Assembly: GCA_900771995.1 (NCBI GenBank)
Contig: CAAGQC010000001.1
Location: 1 to 42,240, forward strand
Origin: Lachnospiraceae bacterium
GTDB lineage: Bacteria > Bacillota > Clostridia > Lachnospirales > Lachnospiraceae
DNA: 42,240 nucleotides
Reading direction: 5' to 3'
The notes beneath the pieces were generated by a model, which saw only the letters and a list, made by a program, of their open reading frames with translations, searched no databases and was not told the DNA's origin. The translations under genes and the position numbers were made by a program. This document shows, one piece after another, positions 32,833-40,047 of this stretch. Positions within the stretch are counted from its first letter, which is position 1. Each line of letters begins with the position of its first letter.

Positions 32833-32861
32833 TTGTGTTTTTTTGCATAATATGGTAAAAT
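32833..32861 (+). promoter_or_regulatory. Promoter of the hydrogenase-like chemoreceptor gene
   Basis: TTGTGT (32833-32838), a 17-nt spacer and TAAAAT (32856-32861). A hairpin-forming TTATGC...GCATAA (about 32885-32901) lies directly in front of the GGAGAGGTG ribosome site, and GCATAA occurs a second time inside the promoter spacer, so a repressor could bind both. Confidence 0.55.
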
Positions 32862-32914
32862 ATTGAGAAAATAAATCATTAATTTATGCCAAAGTGCATA
32901 AGGAGAGGTGAACC

Positions 32915-34831
32915 ATGGAATTAGTATATACCAACGATTCCTGCACGGGCTGCAACAAATGTGTGCGGTCCTGCCCTGTGCTCACTGCCAATATTGCGAC
33001 CGAAGCCGGTAAAGTAATGGTTGACAGTGACAAATGTATTGCCTGCGGAGCCTGTTTTGATGCCTGCCCTCATCAGGCGAGAGATTTCTACGATGATACG
33101 GAAAAGTTTTTTGCGGATCTCGCCGCCGGGAAAAAGATCTCTGTGATCCTGGCTCCTGCCTTCCTTGCCAACTACCCTGGGGAATATCAGAAGGTTCTGG
33201 GGTACCTGAAGAAAAAAGGGGTAAATCACATCTGCAGTGTATCCTTCGGTGCGGATATCACCACCTGGGGGTACTTGAAGTACATTACGGAGCATAACTT
33301 CACGGGTGGCATTTCCCAGCCCTGCCCCGCCGTAGTGACTTATGTGGAGAAGTATATTCCGGAACTGATCCCCCGCCTGATGCCCGTCCACAGTCCCATG
33401 ATGTGTACCGCCATCTACATGAAGAAATACATGAATGTCACGGACGAGATCGCTTTTATCAGTCCCTGCATCGCGAAGAAACTGGAGATCACTGATCCCA
33501 ACTGCGGCGGTTATGTCTCCTATAATGTAACCTTTGACAAATTAATGAAAAAGATCGGCAGCGAGTATAACTCCTGCGCCCCCTACACGGATGAGCTGGA
33601 ATACGGTCTCGGCTCCCTCTATCCCATGCCCGGAGGCTTAAGAGAGAACGTGGAACATTTTCTGGGCAAGGAACAGATCGTCCGTCAGGTAGAGGGCGAG
33701 CACGAGGCCTATCACTATCTTACCGAATATGCCGGACGGATCAGACAGCACAAACAGGAGCCTTTCATGGTGGATATCCTGAACTGCTCCAAAGGCTGTA
33801 TCTATGGTACTGCCACCGAGCCGGAGCGCAATACGGATGACGTCATGCTGACCCTGGCTAAAATGCGTAACTCCAAGCTGGAACAGGGCTCCGGCAAAAA
33901 GCCCTTCGGGAAAAAGAGCAAGAGTCCCTGGGCCGCCGGCGAAGCACCGGATCAGCGTCTGAAGAATCTCATGGCAGCTTTCTCCGGGCTGAAGCTGGAT
34001 GACTTCATCCGCCACTATACCAATAAGGCGGTAACCGTCAAGGAGCCTTCCGAGCAGCAGATCAAGGATATTTTCGACGGCATGAACAAGACCACCCGTG
34101 AGGAACAGCACCGCGACTGCGAATCCTGCGGTTATTCCACCTGTAAAAATATGGTCCGTGCCATTTACAACAATGTAAACGTGAAGGAAAACTGTGTCCA
34201 CTATGTCCGCAGTCTTGCCGAAGAAGAGACCCGGACCATCGCCCATCTGCGGGAGCAGGAAAAGGCGGAGCAGGAACTCCATCAACAGAAACTGGCGGAT
34301 ATCACGGAGCGTTTCGTGACCTTAAGTGACAACATCAGCGAACTGAACACCGCCAATGAAGCCTCCGCTAACGAGGCCACCACACTGGCACAGCACATCC
34401 AGTCCATTTCCAATCTGTGCAATGAACTGAATGAGTCTCTTGGCACGATCTCCGACTTTATCAACGTGTACAAGCAGAGCAATGCGGATATTTCCTCCAT
34501 TGCCGGTCAGACCAACCTTCTGTCCCTGAATGCTTCTATTGAAGCTGCCCGGGCCGGAGAACATGGCCGTGGATTCGCTGTTGTAGCCGAAGAGATCCGA
34601 CAGCTGTCCGATTCCACCAAGGATCTGCTGTCCCAGAACAATGAAAAGGCGGAGGCGATCCTGCCCAAGGTAGCGGGAAGCATGAGTTCCATCGAAGAAC
34701 TGGTGAACCGCATGAACGAGATGACGGAAAAGGTGGCAACGATTGCTGCCAACACCGAAGAGATCTCCTCCCAGACCACCTTTGTCCAGGAAATGACCGG
34801 TGCTCTGAGAAACGATGTGGAAGCACTATAA
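32915..34831 (+). CDS. Soluble [FeFe]-hydrogenase-like redox sensor fused to a chemoreceptor signalling domain
   Basis: 638 residues, no membrane span. Two ferredoxin-type [4Fe-4S] sites: Cys10/13/16/20 and Cys41/44/47/51. An H-cluster domain follows (about 75-315). The four cysteines expected to hold its [4Fe-4S] part are all present: Cys137 (SQPCPA), Cys185 (ISPCIAKKLE), Cys291 and Cys295 (LNCSKGC). The proton-shuttle cysteine of catalytic enzymes is Pro136, and the L2 Met is Ser183. A third Fe-S domain has Cys402/405/410 and Cys427 (CESCGYSTC). A coiled coil and an MCP signalling hairpin follow (about 435-638), with the tip SLNASIEAARAGEHGRGFAV. Known sensory hydrogenases show similar substitutions. 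I infer a cytoplasmic H2 or redox chemoreceptor that drives CheA. Single-gene unit with its own promoter and terminator. Confidence 0.9.
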   Translation: MELVYTNDSCTGCNKCVRSCPVLTANIATEAGKVMVDSDKCIACGACFDACPHQARDFYDDTEKFFADLAAGKKISVILAPAFLANYPGEYQKVLGYLKKKGVNHICSVSFGADITTWGYLKYITEHNFTGGISQPCPAVVTYVEKYIPELIPRLMPVHSPMMCTAIYMKKYMNVTDEIAFISPCIAKKLEITDPNCGGYVSYNVTFDKLMKKIGSEYNSCAPYTDELEYGLGSLYPMPGGLRENVEHFLGKEQIVRQVEGEHEAYHYLTEYAGRIRQHKQEPFMVDILNCSKGCIYGTATEPERNTDDVMLTLAKMRNSKLEQGSGKKPFGKKSKSPWAAGEAPDQRLKNLMAAFSGLKLDDFIRHYTNKAVTVKEPSEQQIKDIFDGMNKTTREEQHRDCESCGYSTCKNMVRAIYNNVNVKENCVHYVRSLAEEETRTIAHLREQEKAEQELHQQKLADITERFVTLSDNISELNTANEASANEATTLAQHIQSISNLCNELNESLGTISDFINVYKQSNADISSIAGQTNLLSLNASIEAARAGEHGRGFAVVAEEIRQLSDSTKDLLSQNNEKAEAILPKVAGSMSSIEELVNRMNEMTEKVATIAANTEEISSQTTFVQEMTGALRNDVEAL

Positions 34832-34856
34832 TAATTTTTAACGGATACCGAAAAGA

Positions 34857-34890
34857 CCTCCGGCAGATTTTTCTGCCGAAGGCCTTTTTT
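34857..34890 (+). terminator. Intrinsic terminator of the chemoreceptor gene
   Basis: CCT-CGGCAG (34857-34866) with CTGCCG-AGG (34873-34882), then TTTTTT at 34885-34890. It lies between convergent genes and may partly serve the YoaK-like gene too. Confidence 0.8.
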
Positions 34891-34900
34891 GTTCCAGCTT

Positions 34901-35710
34901 TTATTTTTTCTTTTCGATCTGGGAACGGATATCGTCCTCCAGAATCTGTTCCACATCCTTTGCTTCTTTGCGGATGTTTTGCAGGTTTTCACGAATCTCC
35001 TGTTCCTCCTGTGCGATCTCGGGATGTTCTTCCTTTTCTTCCTTAATAAACATGCACAGGAAGCTGATCAGCAAAATGATGCAGGAAATCCAGATGGTCC
35101 GCGCTCCTATGTAGCCGATCATATGTCCGCCCAGCGCCGCACCGATGGCAAACAGGAAAATGATGCCAAAATAGTTACCGGACTTTCGCAGAATCTTTTT
35201 GTCCTTGGTCCTGCCATAGGCACACAGGGATTCCATGCCGCTGCGCAGATTGCCGATACACATAGTGCTGGCAAAGGCATAGCCGTTCACCTTGCGGAAG
35301 GCCTGTACCTGCATGGCGCAGGCGAAGGAAACCATGGCATTGGCCAGCAGATCCATCTCATTGGGGAAAAATCCCACAGCAAACAGCAAAATAATCTCTA
35401 TGGCAAGCACCAGCTGCCGCCAGTGGATCCTCTGGGCCTTCTGGTATCGCATATGAATGCACTCTGCTGCTGCCACGCCCAAAGCGAAGAACAGTAACGG
35501 AGAAAAATACCGAAGTGCCACCGACCAGTTCCGGTCTACCAGATTCTGGGCCAGCAACACGATATTACCGGTCTGGGCATTGGCAAATACCTTTCCGCGA
35601 TACATATAAGTATAAGCATCCTGCAGACCGCCGGAGACCGACAGGATCCCGGCGATCAGAAATGACTCTGACATCTGTCCGTGTAATTTACGCTGCATAG
35701 TGGTTCTCAT
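34901..35710 (-). CDS. YoaK family (DUF1275) membrane protein
   Basis: A 269-residue integral membrane protein of the DUF1275/YoaK family, with about six spans. Family features: SGGLQDAYTYMYRGKVFANA with TGNIVLLA in the N-terminal third, and CIGNLRSGMESL in the middle. The C-terminal 45 residues are an added acidic/basic coiled tail (EEKEEHPEIAQEEQEIRENL...). Its role is unknown; members are often near carbon or redox genes. The ATG at 35710 has AAGGA directly before it, with little spacing, so the ATG at 35698 is a fair alternative. It lies 5 nt behind pyrI and may be co-transcribed with pyrBI. Confidence 0.85.
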   Translation of the reverse strand: MRTTMQRKLHGQMSESFLIAGILSVSGGLQDAYTYMYRGKVFANAQTGNIVLLAQNLVDRNWSVALRYFSPLLFFALGVAAAECIHMRYQKAQRIHWRQLVLAIEIILLFAVGFFPNEMDLLANAMVSFACAMQVQAFRKVNGYAFASTMCIGNLRSGMESLCAYGRTKDKKILRKSGNYFGIIFLFAIGAALGGHMIGYIGARTIWISCIILLISFLCMFIKEEKEEHPEIAQEEQEIRENLQNIRKEAKDVEQILEDDIRSQIEKKK

Positions 35711-35715
35711 TCCTT

Positions 35716-36156
35716 TCAGTGACCTGTAGATTTTGTGCCTACAGGCATCTCCTGATTACAGTATAAACAACGATATCTTCCGGAGGGTGACAGTTCAAAG
35801 ATATGGTCACAATTCGTCTCTATACTGGTAATACAACGAGGATTCTTACATTTTATCACATTTACCAGTTTTTGTGGAGGAACCGGATGGTACTTTTTTA
35901 CGACTTTTCCGTCCCGGATCACAATCAGGGTGATCTGGCTGTCCAGATATCCCAGAACGTCCAGCCGTTCCGGCAGGGTCTCTCCCTCGATCTTAATCAG
36001 ATCCTTGCAGCCGTATTTCTGACTTTTTACCGATTGCAATAAAGCTACGGACTGGGTCTTGGACTCCAGTTCCAGCAGTCTGTAAATGTCCATTCCCTTT
36101 CCTGCGGGAATGTGGTCGATCACAATGCCATTCTGAATGGATTCTACGTTTAACAT
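35716..36156 (-). CDS. pyrI: Aspartate carbamoyltransferase regulatory chain
   Basis: Allosteric subunit that binds CTP/ATP and joins PyrB trimers into the holoenzyme. 146 residues. The N-terminal nucleotide-binding domain includes IQNGIVIDHIPAGKGMDIY (7-25). The C-terminal zinc domain has Cys103 and Cys108 (CKNPRC) and Cys130 and Cys133 (CLYC), the four ligands that hold the contact with PyrB. It overlaps pyrB by 7 nt. Presence of PyrI means that this organism's pyrimidine pathway has feedback control at the enzyme level. Confidence 0.96.
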   Translation of the reverse strand: MLNVESIQNGIVIDHIPAGKGMDIYRLLELESKTQSVALLQSVKSQKYGCKDLIKIEGETLPERLDVLGYLDSQITLIVIRDGKVVKKYHPVPPQKLVNVIKCKNPRCITSIETNCDHIFELSPSGRYRCLYCNQEMPVGTKSTGH

Positions 36157-37097
36157 ACCAGCACCTTCTTTCCCGTCACCGGATCCGTAAGGTCTAACAG
36201 ACTTAAGATCAGTGCCATACGGATAAATTTACCGTTCAATACCTGTTGAAAATACGCGGCCCGCGGATCCGCATCCACTTCCGGAGCGATCTCGTCCACT
36301 CTGGGCAGCGGATGCAGCACCGGCATGTCCGCTTTCGCCAGATTCAGTTTTTCCTGATCCAGAATATAGATGTCCTTCAACCGGATGTAGTCCTCCTCGT
36401 TGAAAAAACGTTCCTTCTGGACTCTGGTCATGTAGAGCACGTCCAGTTCGGGTAGGGTGTCCTCCAGGCTGGATACTTCATGGTAGGGAGCATTCGCCGG
36501 TTTCAGGGTATCCTCCACCAGATAATCCGGAACCTTCAGTTCCTCCGGGGAGATAAAGTAGAATTCGTTGCCCGGATAGCGCACCAGACTGTTCACCAGA
36601 GAGTGTACGGTTCTGCCGAATTTCAGGTCGCCGCAGAAGCCGATCTTCAGATGATCCAGATGCCCCTTGCGCTGCCTTATGGTCAGCAGGTCGATCATGG
36701 TCTGGGTCGGATGGTTATGCCCGCCGTCTCCGGCATTGATCACCGGGATTCGGGAATACATGGAAGCCCGAAGCGGTGCGCCCTCCTTGGGATGCCGCAT
36801 GGCGATGATGTCCGCATAACAGCTGACCACCCGTGCGGTATCTGCCACCGTCTCGCCTTTGGTGGCGCTGCATTGCTCCGCCCCGGCGAATCCCAGCGTC
36901 CTGCCGCCGAGATTCAGCATGGCAGTCTCAAAAGAAAGTCTGGTACGGGTGCTGGGCTCGTAAAATAAGGTTGCCAGTATTTTTCCGTCTGCACAATGAG
37001 CATATGCAGCGGGATCTCCTGCGATCCGGTCTGCCAGGTCTAAGATCTCCTGTGTCTCCGCTACCGACAGGTCTAGTGAATCAATCAAATGTCGCAT
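36150..37097 (-). CDS. pyrB: Aspartate carbamoyltransferase catalytic chain
   Basis: First committed step of pyrimidine synthesis: carbamoyl phosphate plus aspartate to carbamoyl-aspartate. 315 residues. The carbamoyl-phosphate motif FYEPSTRTRLSFE (47-59) is intact, as is the aspartate-domain segment with DVLYMTRVQKERF and the C-terminal HPLPRVDEI. The ATG has GAGGAG upstream. A promoter is seen at 37135-37163, and a LysR-type regulator starts divergently 101 bp away. pyrI follows with overlap. Confidence 0.97.
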   Translation of the reverse strand: MRHLIDSLDLSVAETQEILDLADRIAGDPAAYAHCADGKILATLFYEPSTRTRLSFETAMLNLGGRTLGFAGAEQCSATKGETVADTARVVSCYADIIAMRHPKEGAPLRASMYSRIPVINAGDGGHNHPTQTMIDLLTIRQRKGHLDHLKIGFCGDLKFGRTVHSLVNSLVRYPGNEFYFISPEELKVPDYLVEDTLKPANAPYHEVSSLEDTLPELDVLYMTRVQKERFFNEEDYIRLKDIYILDQEKLNLAKADMPVLHPLPRVDEIAPEVDADPRAAYFQQVLNGKFIRMALILSLLDLTDPVTGKKVLVC

Positions 37098-37134
37098 AAC
37101 CTTTTCTCCTCTGTTTACTTTTTTTCAAACGCGT

Positions 37135-37163
37135 ATTATACTATATCCAGACAGATACGAAAA
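37135..37163 (-). promoter_or_regulatory. Promoter of pyrBI in the pyrB/LysR divergent region
   Basis: On the minus strand, TTTTCG (37158-37163), a 17-nt spacer and TATAAT (37135-37140). The -35 is weak. An AT-rich, partly symmetric stretch (ATATATAGTTTATAT, about 37164-37178) between the two genes could host the LysR-type regulator. There is no leader long enough for a PyrR or similar attenuator. Confidence 0.5.
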
Positions 37164-37198
37164 ATATATAGTTTATATGTGAGGCATAATTTTTTTAT

Positions 37199-38143
37199 AT
37201 GAATATCAGTTTTGAATACTACAGGATCTTCTATTATGTTGCAAAATACGAAAATATCACCAAGGCTGCCATGGTCTTAAAAAGCAGCCAGCCCAATGTG
37301 ACCCGGATCATTCATCTGCTGGAGGACCAACTGGACTGCCGTCTTTTTCTCAGAGAGCCGCGGGGGTTAAAGCTGACGGAGGAGGGAAAACGTCTCTACG
37401 CCCATGTGGCCATCGCCTGTCAGCATCTGCTGGATGCAGAGGCTGAACTGTGCCGGGACAAAAATGTGTGCAGCGGCACCATCGAACTGGGTGTCACCGA
37501 GACTGCCCTGCATTTATTCCTGTTGCAGCATCTGCATGATTTTCAGAACAGCTATCCCGAGATCAAAATACGCATCCAGAACAATACCACGCCGGAGATT
37601 CTGAAATCTCTGCAGAACGGCCGGCTGGATCTGGCCATTGTGACGACCCCTTTTGAGCTCCGGGATACGTTGTGCTGTGAGGATCTGATGACCTTCCGGG
37701 AAGTTCCTGCCGGTGGTCCTGACTATGCCGCATTGTCTGATCGTCCCATGACGCTGAAAGAGTTCCGGCTCCATTCCATCATCGGTCTTGGCTACGGCAC
37801 CGCCAGTTATGAATATTACCGGAAAGTATTTATCGGGCAGCATCTGGACTACGAACCCGCCATGGAAGTCGCCACTGCCGATCTGGTCATTCCGCTGCTC
37901 CAGAACAATCTGGGAGTCGGTTTTGTACCGGAACCTCTGGCCGCGCCCTTTTTCGAAAACGGCAGTCTCGTTCCCCTGACATTGGATGTGCCGCTGCCGT
38001 CCCGCGAAGTGAAAATGCTGTGGGACAAAAGCCGCAGTCAGAGCAGGGCTACCACGACCTTCTGCAATTACCTGCGGGAGATCTGTCATCGTAATCTGCC
38101 GATTCTGGATCCTGTGGACGCTGGCGGCGCCGGGAGATCCTGA
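37199..38143 (+). CDS. LysR family transcriptional regulator
   Basis: DNA-binding regulator, 314 residues. N-terminal winged helix-turn-helix (about 4-62: YYVAKYENITKAAMVLKSSQ, then RIIHLLEDQLDCRLFLREPRG). The C-terminal two-lobed effector domain (about 92-300, GTIELGVTETALHLFLLQHL). It is divergent from pyrB across 101 bp; LysR genes commonly control the divergent gene, so a link to pyrBI is possible but unproven. The ribosome site is weak (GTGAGG about 14 nt from the ATG). The last residues (DPVDAGGAGRS) extend past the usual fold. Confidence 0.9.
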   Translation: MNISFEYYRIFYYVAKYENITKAAMVLKSSQPNVTRIIHLLEDQLDCRLFLREPRGLKLTEEGKRLYAHVAIACQHLLDAEAELCRDKNVCSGTIELGVTETALHLFLLQHLHDFQNSYPEIKIRIQNNTTPEILKSLQNGRLDLAIVTTPFELRDTLCCEDLMTFREVPAGGPDYAALSDRPMTLKEFRLHSIIGLGYGTASYEYYRKVFIGQHLDYEPAMEVATADLVIPLLQNNLGVGFVPEPLAAPFFENGSLVPLTLDVPLPSREVKMLWDKSRSQSRATTTFCNYLREICHRNLPILDPVDAGGAGRS

Positions 38144-38165
38144 TGGATCTGTAAGCGGTTTCCGG

Positions 38166-38591
38166 TTATTCAAAAAGCACGGTTTTATCCAGAAGTTCTG
38201 TTTTTAACACAATGTAAGGCGTGGAGGGTTTCCCTACGCCTTCCTTTTGTCCGGTGATGTCCGGGCCTAAGAGGCTGGTGCTGACATGAATGGCATCGTC
38301 TGTCAGATACAGGGCATCCACGGCAATGCTGTAGCCACCGCTCTTCTGTTCGCCGTAGCCGATACTGATGTAGAGATTCTGGTTATCGCTGTAGGTCAGT
38401 TGAAAGGGCTCCGCTCCTTTTTCGGCGATCACCGTCTTTAATTCCTCGGGAATTTTTTCTTCACTGAGCACCGTAAAGTCCAGATCCCGGAGTTTTACAT
38501 TCTCTTCCGAAAGCAGACCGCAGCCTGTGAGCAGCAATGCCCCCAGCGCTGCGGCCATTATGATTTTCCACTGTCCCCGTTTGCTTTTCAT
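38166..38591 (-). CDS. PrcB C-terminal domain lipoprotein
   Basis: A 141-residue lipoprotein: signal peptide with lipobox LLTGC (Cys24 region), then a single PrcB-type C-terminal domain (about 50-141). Typical features are the GEQKSGGYSIAVDALYLTDD stretch and the closing PSTPYIVLKTELLDKTVLF. Such domains are found in protease-complex or protease-inhibitor-like proteins. Gene ends converge on the LysR gene 22 bp away without a clear terminator. Reaction or partner unknown. Confidence 0.8.
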   Translation of the reverse strand: MKSKRGQWKIIMAAALGALLLTGCGLLSEENVKLRDLDFTVLSEEKIPEELKTVIAEKGAEPFQLTYSDNQNLYISIGYGEQKSGGYSIAVDALYLTDDAIHVSTSLLGPDITGQKEGVGKPSTPYIVLKTELLDKTVLFE

Positions 38592-38702
38592 TTCTCATCC
38601 ACCGTTAAGACTTGTTTATTCCATATTTATGTGGAAAAATGCAGAAATATACTCGTTGTTCTCCGGCCATCTCATTAATTTTCATCCTTTTCTCCTACGG
38701 GA

Positions 38703-38729
38703 ATGTGCGTTATAATAGGAGATGTGCGT
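38703..38729 (+). promoter_or_regulatory. -10 box of azlCD flanked by direct repeats
   Basis: TATAAT (38711-38716) lies between two copies of ATGTGCGT (38703-38710 and 38722-38729). The -35 zone is poor (TTTTCT, 17 nt upstream). The repeats, 19 bp apart, could be regulator half-sites. Confidence 0.35.
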
Positions 38730-38766
38730 CAAAAGGCGCCTTACAGAAAGATGAGGAATCAAGATT

Positions 38767-39540
38767 ATGAATGATAAATTCAGCAGGAAAGTCTTCTGCG
38801 ATGGTATGCGGGACGGCTTTCCCATTGCTCTGGGATATTTCGCAGTATCGTTCTCTCTGGGAATCGCCGCAAGGAATGCGGGCTTTACTCCCATGCAGGG
38901 TTTTCTGGCAAGCCTGTTAAATAATGCTTCCGCCGGCGAATACGCCGCATTTACACTGGTAGCAGCGCAGGCGACGTATCTGGAGGTGGCCATCATCACA
39001 TTGATCGCCAATGCCAGATATCTGCTCATGAGTTGTGCACTGGCTCAGAAGTTTTCGCCGAATACTCCTTTTTTCCACCGGCTGATCATCGCCTATGATG
39101 TCACGGACGAGCTGTTCGGCATCACCATTGCCAGACCCGGCATCCTGAATCCCTATTACACTTACGGTGCGATCCTGCTGGCCGCCCCGGCCTGGGCCGG
39201 AGGAACCGCCTGCGGTATCATTGCCGGCAATGCTCTGCCCCTTCGGGCTGTCAGTGCTCTGAGTGTTGCATTATACGGTATGTTCCTGGCCATTATCATT
39301 CCGCCTGCCAGAAAAAGTAAGATTGTGGCAGCTCTGGTAGCGATCAGCTTTGCCCTGAGCTTTGCCTGCAACTATCTGCCCGGGATCTCTTCTCTGTCAG
39401 AGGGTACGAGAACTATCCTGCTGACCGTGATCATCTCCGGTGCCGCAGCGGTCCTGTTCCCGGTAAAGCAGGAAACATCCGAAAACACCGTTGAGGAAGC
39501 TAACGCTTCCGCGCAGAAAGGAGACCACGTAAATGAATAA
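38767..39540 (+). CDS. azlC: AzlC family branched-chain amino acid exporter, large subunit
   Basis: Membrane subunit of the AzlCD exporter, linked to leucine analogue (4-azaleucine) resistance in Bacillus. 257 residues, about eight spans. The N-terminal GMRDGFPIALGYFAVSFSLG and the signature LLNNASAGEYAAF, ANARYLLMSCALAQKF and YDVTDELFGI blocks identify the family. The C-terminal tail is charged (KQETSENTVEEANASAQK). GAGGAATC lies about 8 nt before the ATG. It overlaps azlD by 8 nt. Confidence 0.93.
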   Translation: MNDKFSRKVFCDGMRDGFPIALGYFAVSFSLGIAARNAGFTPMQGFLASLLNNASAGEYAAFTLVAAQATYLEVAIITLIANARYLLMSCALAQKFSPNTPFFHRLIIAYDVTDELFGITIARPGILNPYYTYGAILLAAPAWAGGTACGIIAGNALPLRAVSALSVALYGMFLAIIIPPARKSKIVAALVAISFALSFACNYLPGISSLSEGTRTILLTVIISGAAAVLFPVKQETSENTVEEANASAQKGDHVNE

Positions 39541-39832
39541 TTATCTCTATATTGCCGTTATGGCCGCTGTCTCCTATACGATCCGTGTCTTACCCCTGAC
39601 ACTGATCCGCAAGCCCATCAAGAACCGGTTTATCCAGTCCTTTTTGTATTATGTACCTTATGTGACACTGGCTGTCATGACCTTCCCGGCCATCATCCAC
39701 GCTACCCAGACTCCCATCTCCGGGCTGGTGGCCCTCATTGCCGGAATCATCGCCGCCTGGCTGGGTGCCGGATTGTTCCCGGTGTCTGTGATCTGCTGCC
39801 TGCTGGTATTTGTGATCGAGTTGTTTGTATAA
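39533..39832 (+). CDS. azlD: AzlD family small subunit of the branched-chain amino acid exporter
   Basis: A 99-residue, four-span membrane protein, AzlD-type: SYTIRVLPLTLIRKPIKNRF near the N-terminus, then FLYYVPYVTLAVMTFPAI, and a final GAGLFPVSVICCLLVFVIEL. Overlap with azlC and a GAAAGGAG-like site inside it show translational coupling. The terminator at 39854-39893 ends the unit. Confidence 0.93.
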   Translation: MNNYLYIAVMAAVSYTIRVLPLTLIRKPIKNRFIQSFLYYVPYVTLAVMTFPAIIHATQTPISGLVALIAGIIAAWLGAGLFPVSVICCLLVFVIELFV

Positions 39833-39853
39833 TTGAGTTGTTTCTAATACCTG

Positions 39854-39893
39854 AACGCCATTGAGAAGTTTTTCTTTCCGATGGCGTTTTGTT
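39854..39893 (+). terminator. Intrinsic terminator of azlCD
   Basis: AACGCCAT (39854-39861) with ATGGCGTT (39881-39888), a 19-nt loop and TTTTGTT. Confidence 0.75.
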
Positions 39894-39923
39894 ATGGTCC
39901 TGAAATATTAGTTTAAAAATTTC

Positions 39924-40023
39924 TTGCGCAATTCAGTTTGAAATTGTTGCGCAATTTTTGTTACATTTTTATCTCTAATTCGTTCTAAGATGGTATAATA
40001 TAGATGCGCAATCGGTTGTGCAA
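39924..40023 (+). promoter_or_regulatory. Promoter and TTGCGCAA box cluster of the galactanase gene
   Basis: Boxes: TTGCGCAA (39924-39931), TTGCGCAA (39947-39954), ATGCGCAA (40004-40011) and TTGTGCAA (40016-40023). The first two are 23 bp apart and upstream of the -10 TATAAT (39994-39999). The last two are 12 bp apart, just downstream of it. No good -35 is present. A regulator acting at four half-conserved palindromes, perhaps by looping, is likely. Confidence 0.6.
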
Positions 40024-40047
40024 TTATATTTTACGGGAGGATTACTT

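Noticed and set aside
33638..34285. Minus-strand frame opposite the hydrogenase-like receptor
   Set aside because: Hydrophobic-looking translation arises from reverse reading of the real gene.
37098..37198. PyrR-type or CTP-sensing attenuator before pyrB
   Set aside because: The gap is about 100 bp and contains no antiterminator/terminator pair or pyrimidine-rich start region.
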